Position numbers and translations under genes: made by a program | The notes under the pieces: model-generated | What the model was told of the DNA's origin: nothing | What the model saw: only the letters and a program-made list of their open reading frames with translations | Databases searched by the model: none | Origin: Phycisphaerae bacterium | GTDB lineage: Bacteria; Planctomycetota; Phycisphaerae; UBA1845 | Direction of reading: 5' to 3' | NCBI GenBank assembly: GCA_029260155.1 | Contig: JAJDDU010000493.1 | Span: 1-7,137, forward strand | Length of the DNA stretch: 7,137 nt | Part shown: piece after piece, positions 1 to 6,382 of the stretch | Position numbering within the stretch: position 1 is the stretch's first letter | How the letters are laid out: every line of letters starts with the position of its first letter

Positions 1-658
1 GACTGGTACGAAGGTTTGGAGGACATCCCGCTGGTCAACGAGTTCGGCTTCCCGACGGGCTTCTTCCTGGCTGCCACGCGTCACCGCCCAACGCCGCCGG
101 TCGAAATCGATCAGTTCGACTTCTCCATCGGCGCGCTGGAGATCCGCACACCCGACGGGAGCACCGAGTCGGTTGATGTGACCGGTCCCGCCACGGTGGC
201 CGTTTACTTCGAGGGCAACGCCGAGGGCACCGCCAACGACGACGGCCACAACGCCGGCATGGATGAAGTGGTCACGCAAATGACGGACCTCAACCTCACC
301 GGGATGAGCTCGGTGGGTCCGGTGCACGTAACGCTGAATCCCAACTTCTCCTCGACCGGTTTGATCGAGGAACTGGTCAACAACAACCCCGGCATCCTGG
401 ACCTCAACCCGTTCGCCGAGGGCGATGCCGACAGTTACTTCGATCTGTACTTCCAGGTCACGATTGCGGGCCAGACGTTCTTCACGGTCCAGCCCAAGCG
501 CATGAGCGGCCGCATCACGCACAAGCCGCCGGGACCGCTCGACTGGTACGAAGGTTTGGAGGACATCCCGCTGGTCAACGAGTTCGGCTTCCCGACGGGC
601 TTCTTCCTGGCTGCCACGCGTCACCGCCCAACGCCGCCGGTCGAAATCGATCAGTTCG
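1..658 (+). repeat. 118-base identical direct repeat (1-118 and 541-658) inside the repeat gene
   Basis: Bases 1-118 and 541-658 are identical, giving a period of 540 bases, the same as the 180-residue protein unit. Identity stops abruptly at 119/659, after which the two units match mainly at protein level. The left edge of the identical tract may extend beyond the window. A third, diverged copy begins at 1084. I infer recent unit duplication or gene conversion confined to this segment. Confidence 0.9.
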
Positions 659-1377
659 GTCTTTCAGTGGGGTCCATGGAGTTAGTGCTGCCGGACGGCA
701 GCTCGGAGGCGGTGCATGTGACCGGTCCGACGACCGTCGCCGTTTACTTCGAAGGTGCGGTTGAGGGGACGGCCGACGACGATAACGGCGACCAGCGTGA
801 TGAAGTGCGCACCGAGCTCATCGGCTTGAACCTTGCAGGCTTCAGTGCCGCGGTTGGCCCGATCGAGGTGCGGTTGTCCGGCACATTGTCATCCGTGGGC
901 GAGATTGCCGAACGCCAGAACAACATACCGGGGTTGCTGGAGCTTCCTCCGTTTACGAGCGAAGACGATGCGGACAGCTACTTCGACGCGTATTTCGAGG
1001 TCACCGTTGGTGGTCGGACGTACCACACTGATCAGCCGAAACACTTGAGCGCGGTAATCCATCACAAGCCGCCAGCGCCGGGCGACATCTACGTGAATCC
1101 GCAGAGTGTTCCGTTGTTCAATGAGTTCGGATTCCCGACAGGCTATCAACTGGGTTCTCTTCTTCATCAGCCCACTCCCATGTGCGATGGAAGTGACGTT
1201 GATGGCGACGGGGATGTTGATCTGCCGGACTTCGATGTTCTTCAAAGCTGCATCGGCAGCCCGGGCGGAGAACCGCCGAGCGCGGAATGCGTCAGGTGTT
1301 TCGATTTCAACGGCGACGGAAGTGTCGATTTTGCAGACTTCCGGGTTTTCCAGGAGGCGTTCACCGGATCGAAATAG
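1..1377 (+). CDS. Secreted tandem-repeat protein with C-terminal dockerin-like module (5' end outside window)
   Basis: The reading frame is open from base 1, so the N-terminus and any signal peptide lie to the left; 458 residues are visible, ending at a TAG. Residues 1-180 and 181-361 are two copies of a ~180-residue unit (start DWYEGLEDIPLVNEFGFPTG; inner blocks VAVYFEG, DEV, LNLTG, ADSYFD, HKPP). Residues 362-394 are the start of a third unit (PLFNEFGFPTG). Residues 399-456 form a dockerin-like pair of calcium-binding loops, DVDGDGDVDLPDF and DFNGDGSVDFADF, each followed by a short helix (DVLQSC, RVFQEAFTG). Cysteines are at 395, 417, 430 and 433. Such C-terminal EF-hand pairs are common on exported planctomycete proteins, so I infer a cell-surface or secreted location; no catalytic motif is visible. 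The repeat unit resembles uncharacterised extracellular repeats that I recall, unsurely, as DUF6073-like. Function unknown. No plausible start codon is needed inside the window; the internal TTG at 16 is not the start. Confidence 0.85.
   Translation, partial: DWYEGLEDIPLVNEFGFPTGFFLAATRHRPTPPVEIDQFDFSIGALEIRTPDGSTESVDVTGPATVAVYFEGNAEGTANDDGHNAGMDEVVTQMTDLNLTGMSSVGPVHVTLNPNFSSTGLIEELVNNNPGILDLNPFAEGDADSYFDLYFQVTIAGQTFFTVQPKRMSGRITHKPPGPLDWYEGLEDIPLVNEFGFPTGFFLAATRHRPTPPVEIDQFGLSVGSMELVLPDGSSEAVHVTGPTTVAVYFEGAVEGTADDDNGDQRDEVRTELIGLNLAGFSAAVGPIEVRLSGTLSSVGEIAERQNNIPGLLELPPFTSEDDADSYFDAYFEVTVGGRTYHTDQPKHLSAVIHHKPPAPGDIYVNPQSVPLFNEFGFPTGYQLGSLLHQPTPMCDGSDVDGDGDVDLPDFDVLQSCIGSPGGEPPSAECVRCFDFNGDGSVDFADFRVFQEAFTGSK
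1195..1368 (+). other. Dockerin-like EF-hand pair (C-terminal domain of the repeat protein)
   Basis: Two loops with alternating Asp and Gly are separated by a ~35-residue linker with a short Pro/Gly-rich stretch (GSPGGEPPS). Loop 1 has Asp at residues 399, 401, 403, 405, 407 and 410; loop 2 has Asp/Asn at 435, 437, 439, 443 and 446. Acidic or amide residues at positions 1, 3, 5 and 12 of each loop fit the calcium-binding pattern of type I dockerin loops. The cohesin-binding partner, if any, is not in the window. Confidence 0.8.
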
Positions 1378-1595
1378 CTTGGTAACGAGCGAGACACCCG
1401 TACCCGCGTGACGCTGGGCGTTTGGGACCGGTACGTGATCTACGCGGGACTCATGGCAAGATGCCAAGTGCGAAAACGAGATGCGCCCAGGACTCCGCCT
1501 GTTGAGTACTATGACGTAGTTCGACACCTTCGCGACAGATGCGCCGGCAGCGATGATCGTCTCACTACCGAAACGAGCAACGAGAGTCCGACTGG
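1378..1595. other. Convergent intergenic gap, no gene seen
   Basis: This 218-base stretch separates the end of the repeat-protein gene (+) from the end of the kinase gene (-). The only structure I see is a short hairpin, TGGCA-AGA-TGCCA at 1454-1466, with no T-run on either side, so it is not a convincing intrinsic terminator. No ORF with family-like sequence is present. Confidence 0.5.
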
Positions 1596-3974
1596 CTACC
1601 AGCCACGCTCAAACTGCGGTAACAGGCGCCCGCACCACTGGGCAGTTTTCTCTGGATCTTCGGCCTTCTTGTAGATCTCGCAGAGAAAGTGGACAGTGCC
1701 CTGGGTCCAGTGAATCTCGGTTCCCAGCGATTCGCTGAGGATTTCGTACGCGTCGAGATACGCGGTCTCCGCCTCCTCGTTGCGATCGAGGGCTTGCAGG
1801 TGGTTCCCGAGATGCGTGAGCCAGATTCCAGTATCAGCGAAGATTCGGGGTCTGGTGTCGCGTAGAATCTGAACTGCCTCTTGGAGGACCGTTACCGCCT
1901 CTTCGACACGGTCGGTTCTTCCATAGAGTATGGCTAGGCCCAACATGGCGTCTAGTGTCTCGGGGGCAGATGGCTCGTAGTGTGCGCTGGCGACATCCCA
2001 TATCTCTTCGATCAGCGGTGCGGCCTCTTCAATGCGATGATTGTAAACGTAAGTGTTGGCCAATGTATGCATGACTGACAACGTCTCGCGGTGCGCGACG
2101 CCGCGATTGCTACGATTCCATTCCAATATGGAGCGGAGCATAGTAATGCCGGGCTCGATGTCTTCGTCTCCATCTCCATCTCCGTCGTCGTACTGAGCGA
2201 GCAAATGGCGTGTATCCATAGCGTCTGCGCTGTCCGAACCGACGGCCGCGATATCGAGCGGCAGCAGCGCTTCGCCGAGTGTGAATCCATCCTTCCCCTG
2301 ATCGCTCTCGTAGAGGCCGGCCACCAAGTCGCGCATCGCCTGCCGGGTCTCTTTGTGGAGCTTCCCCAGCACGTCCTCTCGAAGTTCCACGGCACGTTGC
2401 AGATGAGGGACGGATTGGCCCGGCCGACGCAAACCACGATACGTTGCACCGATGGTGTGGCGAATCGACGCCTCAACGAGCGGCTGCCCGTCGAAGCGAT
2501 CCCCAATGCGCTCCGCTGCACGGTCCAGCGCCTCGCGCACGGTGAGATTCGGGTTGTTGTTGTCTTGGGGGTCGACCGAAGAGAGCAGGTCCTCGTTGAT
2601 GAAAGCGTTGATGCTCTCGGCGATCCTCGTTCGGCGTTCTGCCTCCGTCCGCGCTTGCGATTCGCCGGCAGCGTACGACAACGATACCGCGGTTGCGCCG
2701 ATGAGCACCGAGATCGAAACCACGACGGCGACGGCAAACGTTTTGTTGCGCCGAACGAATTTGCGCATGATCGCCGTAGCGGACTCTGGAGCTGCGGCGA
2801 TCGGCTTCGCATCAAGATGGCGTTGAAGATCATCCGCCAGGGCGGCCACGGTCCCGTAACGCTCTGCCGGTGCTTTCGCAAGCGCTTTCAGGATAATCGT
2901 GTCGAGATCGCCGCGGATCACCCGCCGCAGCGCAGACTCGGTCGTAGATCTGCGCTCGCAGATTGATCCGGAATCCGGCATGTCGTCAGGTTGGCGTCCA
3001 TGACTCATGCCGACTGCGCTCGGTCTCACCGGATCGATTTGAGTAACCGCGTGTTCGATGTCACGTTGTGGTCTATTCTTAACGTGATAAGGCGAGTGTC
3101 CCGCTAGAAGTTCGTATAGAAGAACGCCGAGAGAATACACATCACTCGCGGTTGACACCGGCTCGCCGCGCACCTGCTCCGGGCTAGCGTAGCGTGGAGT
3201 GAGCATTCGTTGACCTGCGGCTGTCACCAGCAGCGATTCTGGCGACCCGTCGTCGCGCAGAAGCTTGGCAAGGCCAAAGTCAAGCAGCTTCGGTTGACCG
3301 TCGTCGGTGATCAAAATGTTTCCCGGCTTGATATCGCGGTGGACTGTCAACTTGGAGTGGGCGTATTGAACGGCCTCGCACACGGACAGGAACAGTTGCA
3401 GCCGTTCGCGAATGCCGAGCCGACGCTGGTCACACCAATCGTCAATCGGGCGGCCCACGACGTATTCCATCACAAGATAGGGACGACCGTCCTCCGTCGC
3501 GCCGCCGTCAATGAGACGCGCGATGTTGGGATGCTCCAACTGTGCCAATACCTGACGCTCACGACGAAATCGACGGAGAACCTCGTCCGTGTCCAATCCT
3601 CGCTTGATCAGCTTGAGCGCGACTCGCTGGTCAAAACCACCGTCCGTCCGTTCTGCAAGCCAGACCGCCCCCATCCCGCCGGCGCCAAGAAACTCCACAA
3701 GCTCATAGCGGCGAATTCGCGAGCCCGGTTGGATGAGGGGGTCCTCGTCTTCGCCCGATGCCAACCGGCGAGCAACCTGTGGTGCCGACCACGGGGCGGT
3801 GTCGATCAGGCCCGCCCGATCCAGATCCGCGCTGAGCATTGCCTCAACCGCCGTCCGAAACTGCACATCGCTACCGCAGGCCTGCTCCAGGAAATCCGCG
3901 CGTCGGTCCTCTGGCTGCTCCAGCGCCGCGAAGAACATCTGCTCAAGGCGATCGAGTTGCTTCTTCTCGTCCAT
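1596..3974 (-). CDS. Membrane Ser/Thr protein kinase with TPR-like C-terminal region
   Basis: A protein of 792 residues from the ATG at 3974. Residues ~90-385 are a Hanks-type kinase domain that phosphorylates Ser/Thr using ATP. It has a Gly-rich loop (LGAGGMGAV, 97-105), ATP-binding Lys121 in VALK, helix-C Glu139, the catalytic loop HRDIKPGN (Asp214, Lys216, Asn219), DFG at 232-234 and TPRYASPEQ at 259-267. All catalytic residues are present, so it should be active. A hydrophobic span at ~411-435 is a likely single transmembrane helix, with the kinase inside the cell. Residues ~500-785 are helical repeats with TPR-like spacing, probably outside and sensing or binding a partner. An Asp/Gly run (596-605) interrupts them. 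The gene follows the ECF sigma gene as TGA-C-ATG, implying translational coupling. In-frame starts at 3992 (ATG) and 4022 (GTG) overlap the sigma gene more and have no better ribosome-binding site. The C-terminal fold assignment is less certain than the kinase. Confidence 0.92.
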   Translation of the reverse strand: MDEKKQLDRLEQMFFAALEQPEDRRADFLEQACGSDVQFRTAVEAMLSADLDRAGLIDTAPWSAPQVARRLASGEDEDPLIQPGSRIRRYELVEFLGAGGMGAVWLAERTDGGFDQRVALKLIKRGLDTDEVLRRFRRERQVLAQLEHPNIARLIDGGATEDGRPYLVMEYVVGRPIDDWCDQRRLGIRERLQLFLSVCEAVQYAHSKLTVHRDIKPGNILITDDGQPKLLDFGLAKLLRDDGSPESLLVTAAGQRMLTPRYASPEQVRGEPVSTASDVYSLGVLLYELLAGHSPYHVKNRPQRDIEHAVTQIDPVRPSAVGMSHGRQPDDMPDSGSICERRSTTESALRRVIRGDLDTIILKALAKAPAERYGTVAALADDLQRHLDAKPIAAAPESATAIMRKFVRRNKTFAVAVVVSISVLIGATAVSLSYAAGESQARTEAERRTRIAESINAFINEDLLSSVDPQDNNNPNLTVREALDRAAERIGDRFDGQPLVEASIRHTIGATYRGLRRPGQSVPHLQRAVELREDVLGKLHKETRQAMRDLVAGLYESDQGKDGFTLGEALLPLDIAAVGSDSADAMDTRHLLAQYDDGDGDGDEDIEPGITMLRSILEWNRSNRGVAHRETLSVMHTLANTYVYNHRIEEAAPLIEEIWDVASAHYEPSAPETLDAMLGLAILYGRTDRVEEAVTVLQEAVQILRDTRPRIFADTGIWLTHLGNHLQALDRNEEAETAYLDAYEILSESLGTEIHWTQGTVHFLCEIYKKAEDPEKTAQWCGRLLPQFERGW

Positions 3975-3975
3975 G

Positions 3976-4559
3976 TCAATGTGGCCGCTCATTGCCCAAC
4001 AACTGAGTTCTGAGCCAGGCACGCGCGAACCGCCAATGACGCTCCACCGTCGCGGTGGAGATTCCCAACGCCTCAGCCGTTTCCTCTATCGTGCATCCGC
4101 CGTAGTACCGCAGCTCCACGACGCGCGCTTTCTCAGAACTTAGCGCAGAAAGCCGCCCAAGTGCATCATCAATCTCGAGAAAATCCGCGTGATTGTCGTC
4201 GAGCACCAGCGCCGAGTCGGTCAGCGCGAGCACCGCCGCCCCTCCGCCACGCCTGCCCGCGCCACGCCCGCGGGCGTGGTCGATCAGGATGTGTCGCATT
4301 GTCTTTGCGGCCAGGCAAAGAAATGTGCCCTATCGTTCCACTCGTGCCCTGCGGAGCCAGCCAGCCGGACATAAGCCTCATGCACCAACGCGGTGGCCTG
4401 CAGCGTGTGATCCGAACGCTCCCCGCGCAAGTATTCGCCGGCAAGGACACGCAATTCCTCGTACACGTAAGGAAGCAACCTACCTACCGCCGAATCATCG
4501 TCGTCGTCGGCATGCAGTTCGTTCAAGATGGCTGTCAGGGCGTTCGACTCGGCGGTCAT
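3976..4559 (-). pseudogene. ECF-type RNA polymerase sigma factor, broken by a one-base frameshift
   Basis: Two frames together give a 194-residue ECF sigma factor of TIGR02999-like type. Frame one runs from the ATG at 4559 (MTAESNALTA) through region 2: LLPYVYEELRVLAGEYLRGE, then HTLQATALVHEAYVRLAG and HEWNDRAHFFA up to about 4314. It then hits a stop at 4284-4286. The second frame supplies LAAKTMRHILIDHARGRG, the acidic linker, and region 4 with its helix-turn-helix (ARVVELRYYGG, IEETAEALGISTATVERHW), ending with TGA at 3976-3978. Restoring one base in the GCCTG at 4312-4316 (expected GCNCTG) rejoins HFFA-LAAKTM as in the family. A sigma factor directs RNA polymerase to a promoter set; here it would act with the downstream kinase. 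Sigma-kinase pairs are known (for example EcfP-PknT in Vibrio). The ORF extends upstream of 4559, but that sequence is not family-like. Whether the shift is real or a sequencing error cannot be told here. Confidence 0.85.
4312..4316 (-). other. Frameshift point in the sigma factor gene
   Basis: On the minus strand the codons read CAT TTC TTT GCC TGG; the family-like continuation needs CTG GCC GCA AAG. Both frames share the C at 4314, so one missing base (probably a C in a C run) explains the break. No classical slippery heptamer is visible, which argues against programmed frameshifting. Confidence 0.7.
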
Positions 4560-4646
4560 TTTTTCCGCTTCTTCTCTGATGGAACTTCCCGGCCCATTTC
4601 GCTTGTGCAAAGGAAGGCGGGAGATGACTCCCGCGCGATTTGGTTG

Positions 4647-4675
4647 ATCGTAACGGATTCGGTGATCCGTTTGAA
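4647..4675 (-). promoter_or_regulatory. Possible promoter of the sigma-kinase operon with palindromic spacer
   Basis: On the minus strand TTCAAA (4675-4670) and TACGAT (4652-4647) each match the housekeeping -35 and -10 consensus at four of six bases and are 17 bases apart. The spacer contains the inverted repeat AACGGAT-N6-ATCCGTT, which also overlaps the last base of the -10 box and two bases of the -35 box. Transcription would start near 4640 and leave a leader of about 80 bases. The hexamers are weak, so the palindrome is firmer than the promoter call. A regulator bound to it could control the operon. Confidence 0.3.
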
Positions 4676-4812
4676 GGGCCGTTCGAATCGCAAGTGTCCC
4701 ATAACTGAATAGCGGTGCCGTGGTGGGCACGCGGAACGCCGGCTGATCTAGCGATCAACACCGCGCTATCGAGAACTCGCGCGAGGCCTAATCCTCGTCA
4801 GCATAACAGTTT

Positions 4813-4818
4813 AAGGAG
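4813..4818 (+). promoter_or_regulatory. Strong ribosome-binding site of the truncated (+) gene
   Basis: AAGGAG lies 9 bases before the ATG at 4828 and is followed by an A-rich spacer. This is the best Shine-Dalgarno-like site in the window and the main reason to treat the short ORF after it as a real gene start. Confidence 0.7.
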
Positions 4819-4827
4819 CCAACTAAA

Positions 4828-4932
4828 ATGAAAAACCGACCTATCTGTTTCCTGTGGGTGCATGACACTTTCGGCGGGCGATTTCGGGGGTACACTGGGG
4901 TCGCTGGGGTCCGTCACGGATGGCGGGGCTGA
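4828..4932 (+). pseudogene. Gene start (MKNRPICFL...) cut off by the ISKra4-like element
   Basis: A strong ribosome-binding site precedes an ATG. The first nine codons (MKNRPICFL) come from the original gene; from 4856 the frame runs into the left end of the insertion sequence and stops at TGA 4930-4932, giving a 34-codon hybrid. Basic residues followed by a hydrophobic turn resemble the beginning of a signal peptide, so the original product was probably exported, but nine residues are too few to identify it. The remainder of the gene is not found to the right of the element, where an IS1595 remnant lies instead. The gene would have been divergently transcribed from the sigma-kinase operon and is a plausible former target or partner of it; that is inference only. 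Confidence 0.55.
4856..4870 (+). repeat. Left terminal inverted repeat of the ISKra4-like element
   Basis: GGGTGCATGACACTT is the exact reverse complement of 6382-6396. The next base outward differs from its counterpart (T at 4855, whereas C at 6397 would require G), so this is taken as the outer boundary. Confidence 0.88.
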
Positions 4933-4965
4933 GTTTGTGTGTTGGCTTCAGGGAGGAAGCGAATT

Positions 4966-5337
4966 ATGGCAGCACGGACGACGAGGCAGGAAGCCCGGGC
5001 GCGTATTCTGGCGTCGTTTGAGACACAGTTGAACCGGTTGATTCCGGAGGACGAGGGCATTCCGCTGAAGGGGGCGACGTTCGCGGATTTCGAGGATCAG
5101 GCGGAGTTGCTGGCGCAGACGACGTTGCCGGTGGTCATGGAGGAGCGTGCGGCGCTGGAGCCGAACGCCGCAGTGGAAACCGCGGGGCGCTGTCCGCACT
5201 GCAGTTCGGATCGGGTGTATCTGGAAAAGCAGGAGACACAGCCGGAGATGCGATCGCGTTATGGTCCGGTGGTGATCCCCAAGCAGCACGCACGATGCCG
5301 TCGGTGTGGCGGTTCTTTTTCCCCCTCAGGCGCGTGA
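4966..5337 (+). CDS. ISKra4-like transposase, N-terminal part (frame A)
   Basis: A 123-residue ORF from the ATG at 4966. GGGAGG at 4951-4956 gives a well-placed ribosome-binding site, so this start is preferred over the in-frame GTG at 4939. The N-terminal ~60 residues are helical and charged (TRQEARARILASFETQLNRL). Residues 76-79 (CPHC) and 111-114 (CRRC) form a likely four-cysteine zinc-binding site typical of the DNA-binding part of ISKra4 transposases. Directly after CRRCGGSF the frame runs over a T5C5 run and stops (SPSGA-stop), whereas the family-like continuation (PPQARDWGLPVEVPLTP) is in the frame reached by a +1 or -2 shift. Alone it lacks the catalytic domain. It overlaps the next ORF by 32 bases. 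Confidence 0.8.
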   Translation: MAARTTRQEARARILASFETQLNRLIPEDEGIPLKGATFADFEDQAELLAQTTLPVVMEERAALEPNAAVETAGRCPHCSSDRVYLEKQETQPEMRSRYGPVVIPKQHARCRRCGGSFSPSGA

Positions 5338-6382
5338 CTGGGGATTGCCGGTCGAGGTTCCGCTGACGCCGCGCGCAGCCAGACGGGTGGCGCGGGAAGG
5401 CGCGATGCATTCCTTTGAACAGGGCGCACAGTCGATCAATGAGGATTGGGGCACGCGTCTGGACGGCAAACAGATTCAGCGTTGGTCAGAAGCCATCGGT
5501 CGGGCCGTGGTCTCTGAACGTCGCGCGGAGGTGCGTGCTTTTGAGGAAGGACACCGTCCGGCTTCACCGCTGAACGCGCCCTCGCTGTTGGTGATCGGCG
5601 TCGATGGCGGTCGCGTTCAAACCCGTGAAAAACAGGAGGAAAACGGTTCGCGCAAGGGAGTCTGGCAGGAAGACAAGGTAGGCACGATCACCTCGTACAT
5701 GCCCGGCGACGGAACGAGGGAGTATCGACCTTCGCCACTGGTGACGACGTATGTGGCCACGATGGAGAAGACCGACAACTTCGGAAGGATGGTGCGGGTC
5801 GAGGCGGAACGCCGGGGTTTGCGACAGTCCCTTGAGGTGCTGTTGCTCGGGGACGGCGGGAATTGGATCGATCCGCTCGGCGAGCGGGAACGCTTATACA
5901 ATCATCGGATCGTAGACTACTACCATGCGGCGGAACATCTGCATGACGCGTCTCGGGCGGCGCTGGGCAAGGACACGCCCGAGTCGGCAGCATTGGTGAA
6001 GCAACTGAAAGCTGCCTTGTGGGAAGGCGATTTGGACCAAGTGATCGCCACGTTGACGTTGCACTCGGAGCGCCTGGGGCCGCCGCAAGAAAGCGATGGT
6101 CCGGACCACCCGCGGCGGGTGCTGGCCAACAACGTCGGTTACTTCACGCGGCATCGCCATCACATGGACTACCCGACGTACCGCGCGAAGGGTTGGCCGA
6201 TCGGTTCGGGCGTGACCGAATCGGGGGTCAAGCAGTTCAACAAGCGGGTGAATGGCACGGACCAGTTCTGGAGCATCGCGGGGGTCGAGACGATCCTCTC
6301 GCTCCGCGCCATGCTGCTGTCCCAGGATGGCCGGTGGGACCGCTACTGGGACACCCGACCAGCCTACTCCAAGGCCGCCTGA
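5306..6382 (+). CDS. ISKra4-like transposase, catalytic part (frame B)
   Basis: A 358-residue ORF counted from the GTG at 5306; family-like sequence starts at residue 6 (PPQARDW), which suggests it is made as an extension of frame A and not from its own start. It carries a DDE-type catalytic core that cuts and joins the element's ends: IGVDGGRVQTRE (Asp100), LLLGDGGNWIDP (Asp183), YYHAAEHLHD (206-214 region) and GWPIGSGVTESGVKQFNKRV (Glu305). Joined with frame A the protein would be ~471 residues, the usual size for this family. No ribosome-binding site is evident before 5306. The stop codon abuts the right inverted repeat. Apart from the frame break the core shows no missing catalytic residue, so the element may be recent or still mobile if the shift is bypassed. 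Confidence 0.85.
   Translation: MAVLFPPQARDWGLPVEVPLTPRAARRVAREGAMHSFEQGAQSINEDWGTRLDGKQIQRWSEAIGRAVVSERRAEVRAFEEGHRPASPLNAPSLLVIGVDGGRVQTREKQEENGSRKGVWQEDKVGTITSYMPGDGTREYRPSPLVTTYVATMEKTDNFGRMVRVEAERRGLRQSLEVLLLGDGGNWIDPLGERERLYNHRIVDYYHAAEHLHDASRAALGKDTPESAALVKQLKAALWEGDLDQVIATLTLHSERLGPPQESDGPDHPRRVLANNVGYFTRHRHHMDYPTYRAKGWPIGSGVTESGVKQFNKRVNGTDQFWSIAGVETILSLRAMLLSQDGRWDRYWDTRPAYSKAA
5316..5325 (+). other. T5C5 frameshift site within the transposase
   Basis: Five T (5316-5320) are followed by five C (5321-5325). Frame A reads TCT TTT TCC CCC; frame B reads TTT CCC CCT CAG. Skipping one base after TTT, or moving back two, joins CRRCGGSF to PPQARDW. The run is the sort of homopolymer where polymerase or ribosome slippage, indel mutation or sequencing error is most likely. 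Confidence 0.65.

Larger units (their letters stand above)
4560..4827. other. Divergent intergenic region between sigma-kinase operon and truncated (+) gene
   Basis: This stretch separates the sigma gene start (-, 4559) from the ATG at 4828 (+) and must hold the promoters of both. Visible elements are a 20-base palindromic segment at 4652-4671, a 14-base inverted repeat TGATC-TAGC-GATCA at 4744-4757, and a small hairpin CGAGG-CCTAAT-CCTCG at 4782-4797 just before the ribosome-binding site of the (+) gene. The sigma frame stays open through part of this region, but the sequence there does not resemble the family. Confidence 0.55.

Noticed and set aside
1454..1466. TGGCA-AGA-TGCCA hairpin as a terminator between the convergent genes
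   Set aside because: The stem has only five pairs and there is no T-run on either strand.
889..1527. Long minus-strand ORF (212 codons) antisense to the repeat-protein gene
   Set aside because: It mirrors the opposite strand of a clear coding region, has no family-like motif and no ribosome-binding site; GC-rich coding DNA often leaves open antisense frames.
2091..2966. Plus-strand ORF of 291 codons opposite the kinase
   Set aside because: The kinase and TPR-like reading on the minus strand is unambiguous, and the plus-strand product has no known features.
4560..4730. N-terminal extension of the sigma factor up to 4730
   Set aside because: The extension has no sigma-like sequence and covers the likely promoter and palindrome; the ATG at 4559 gives the family-typical length.
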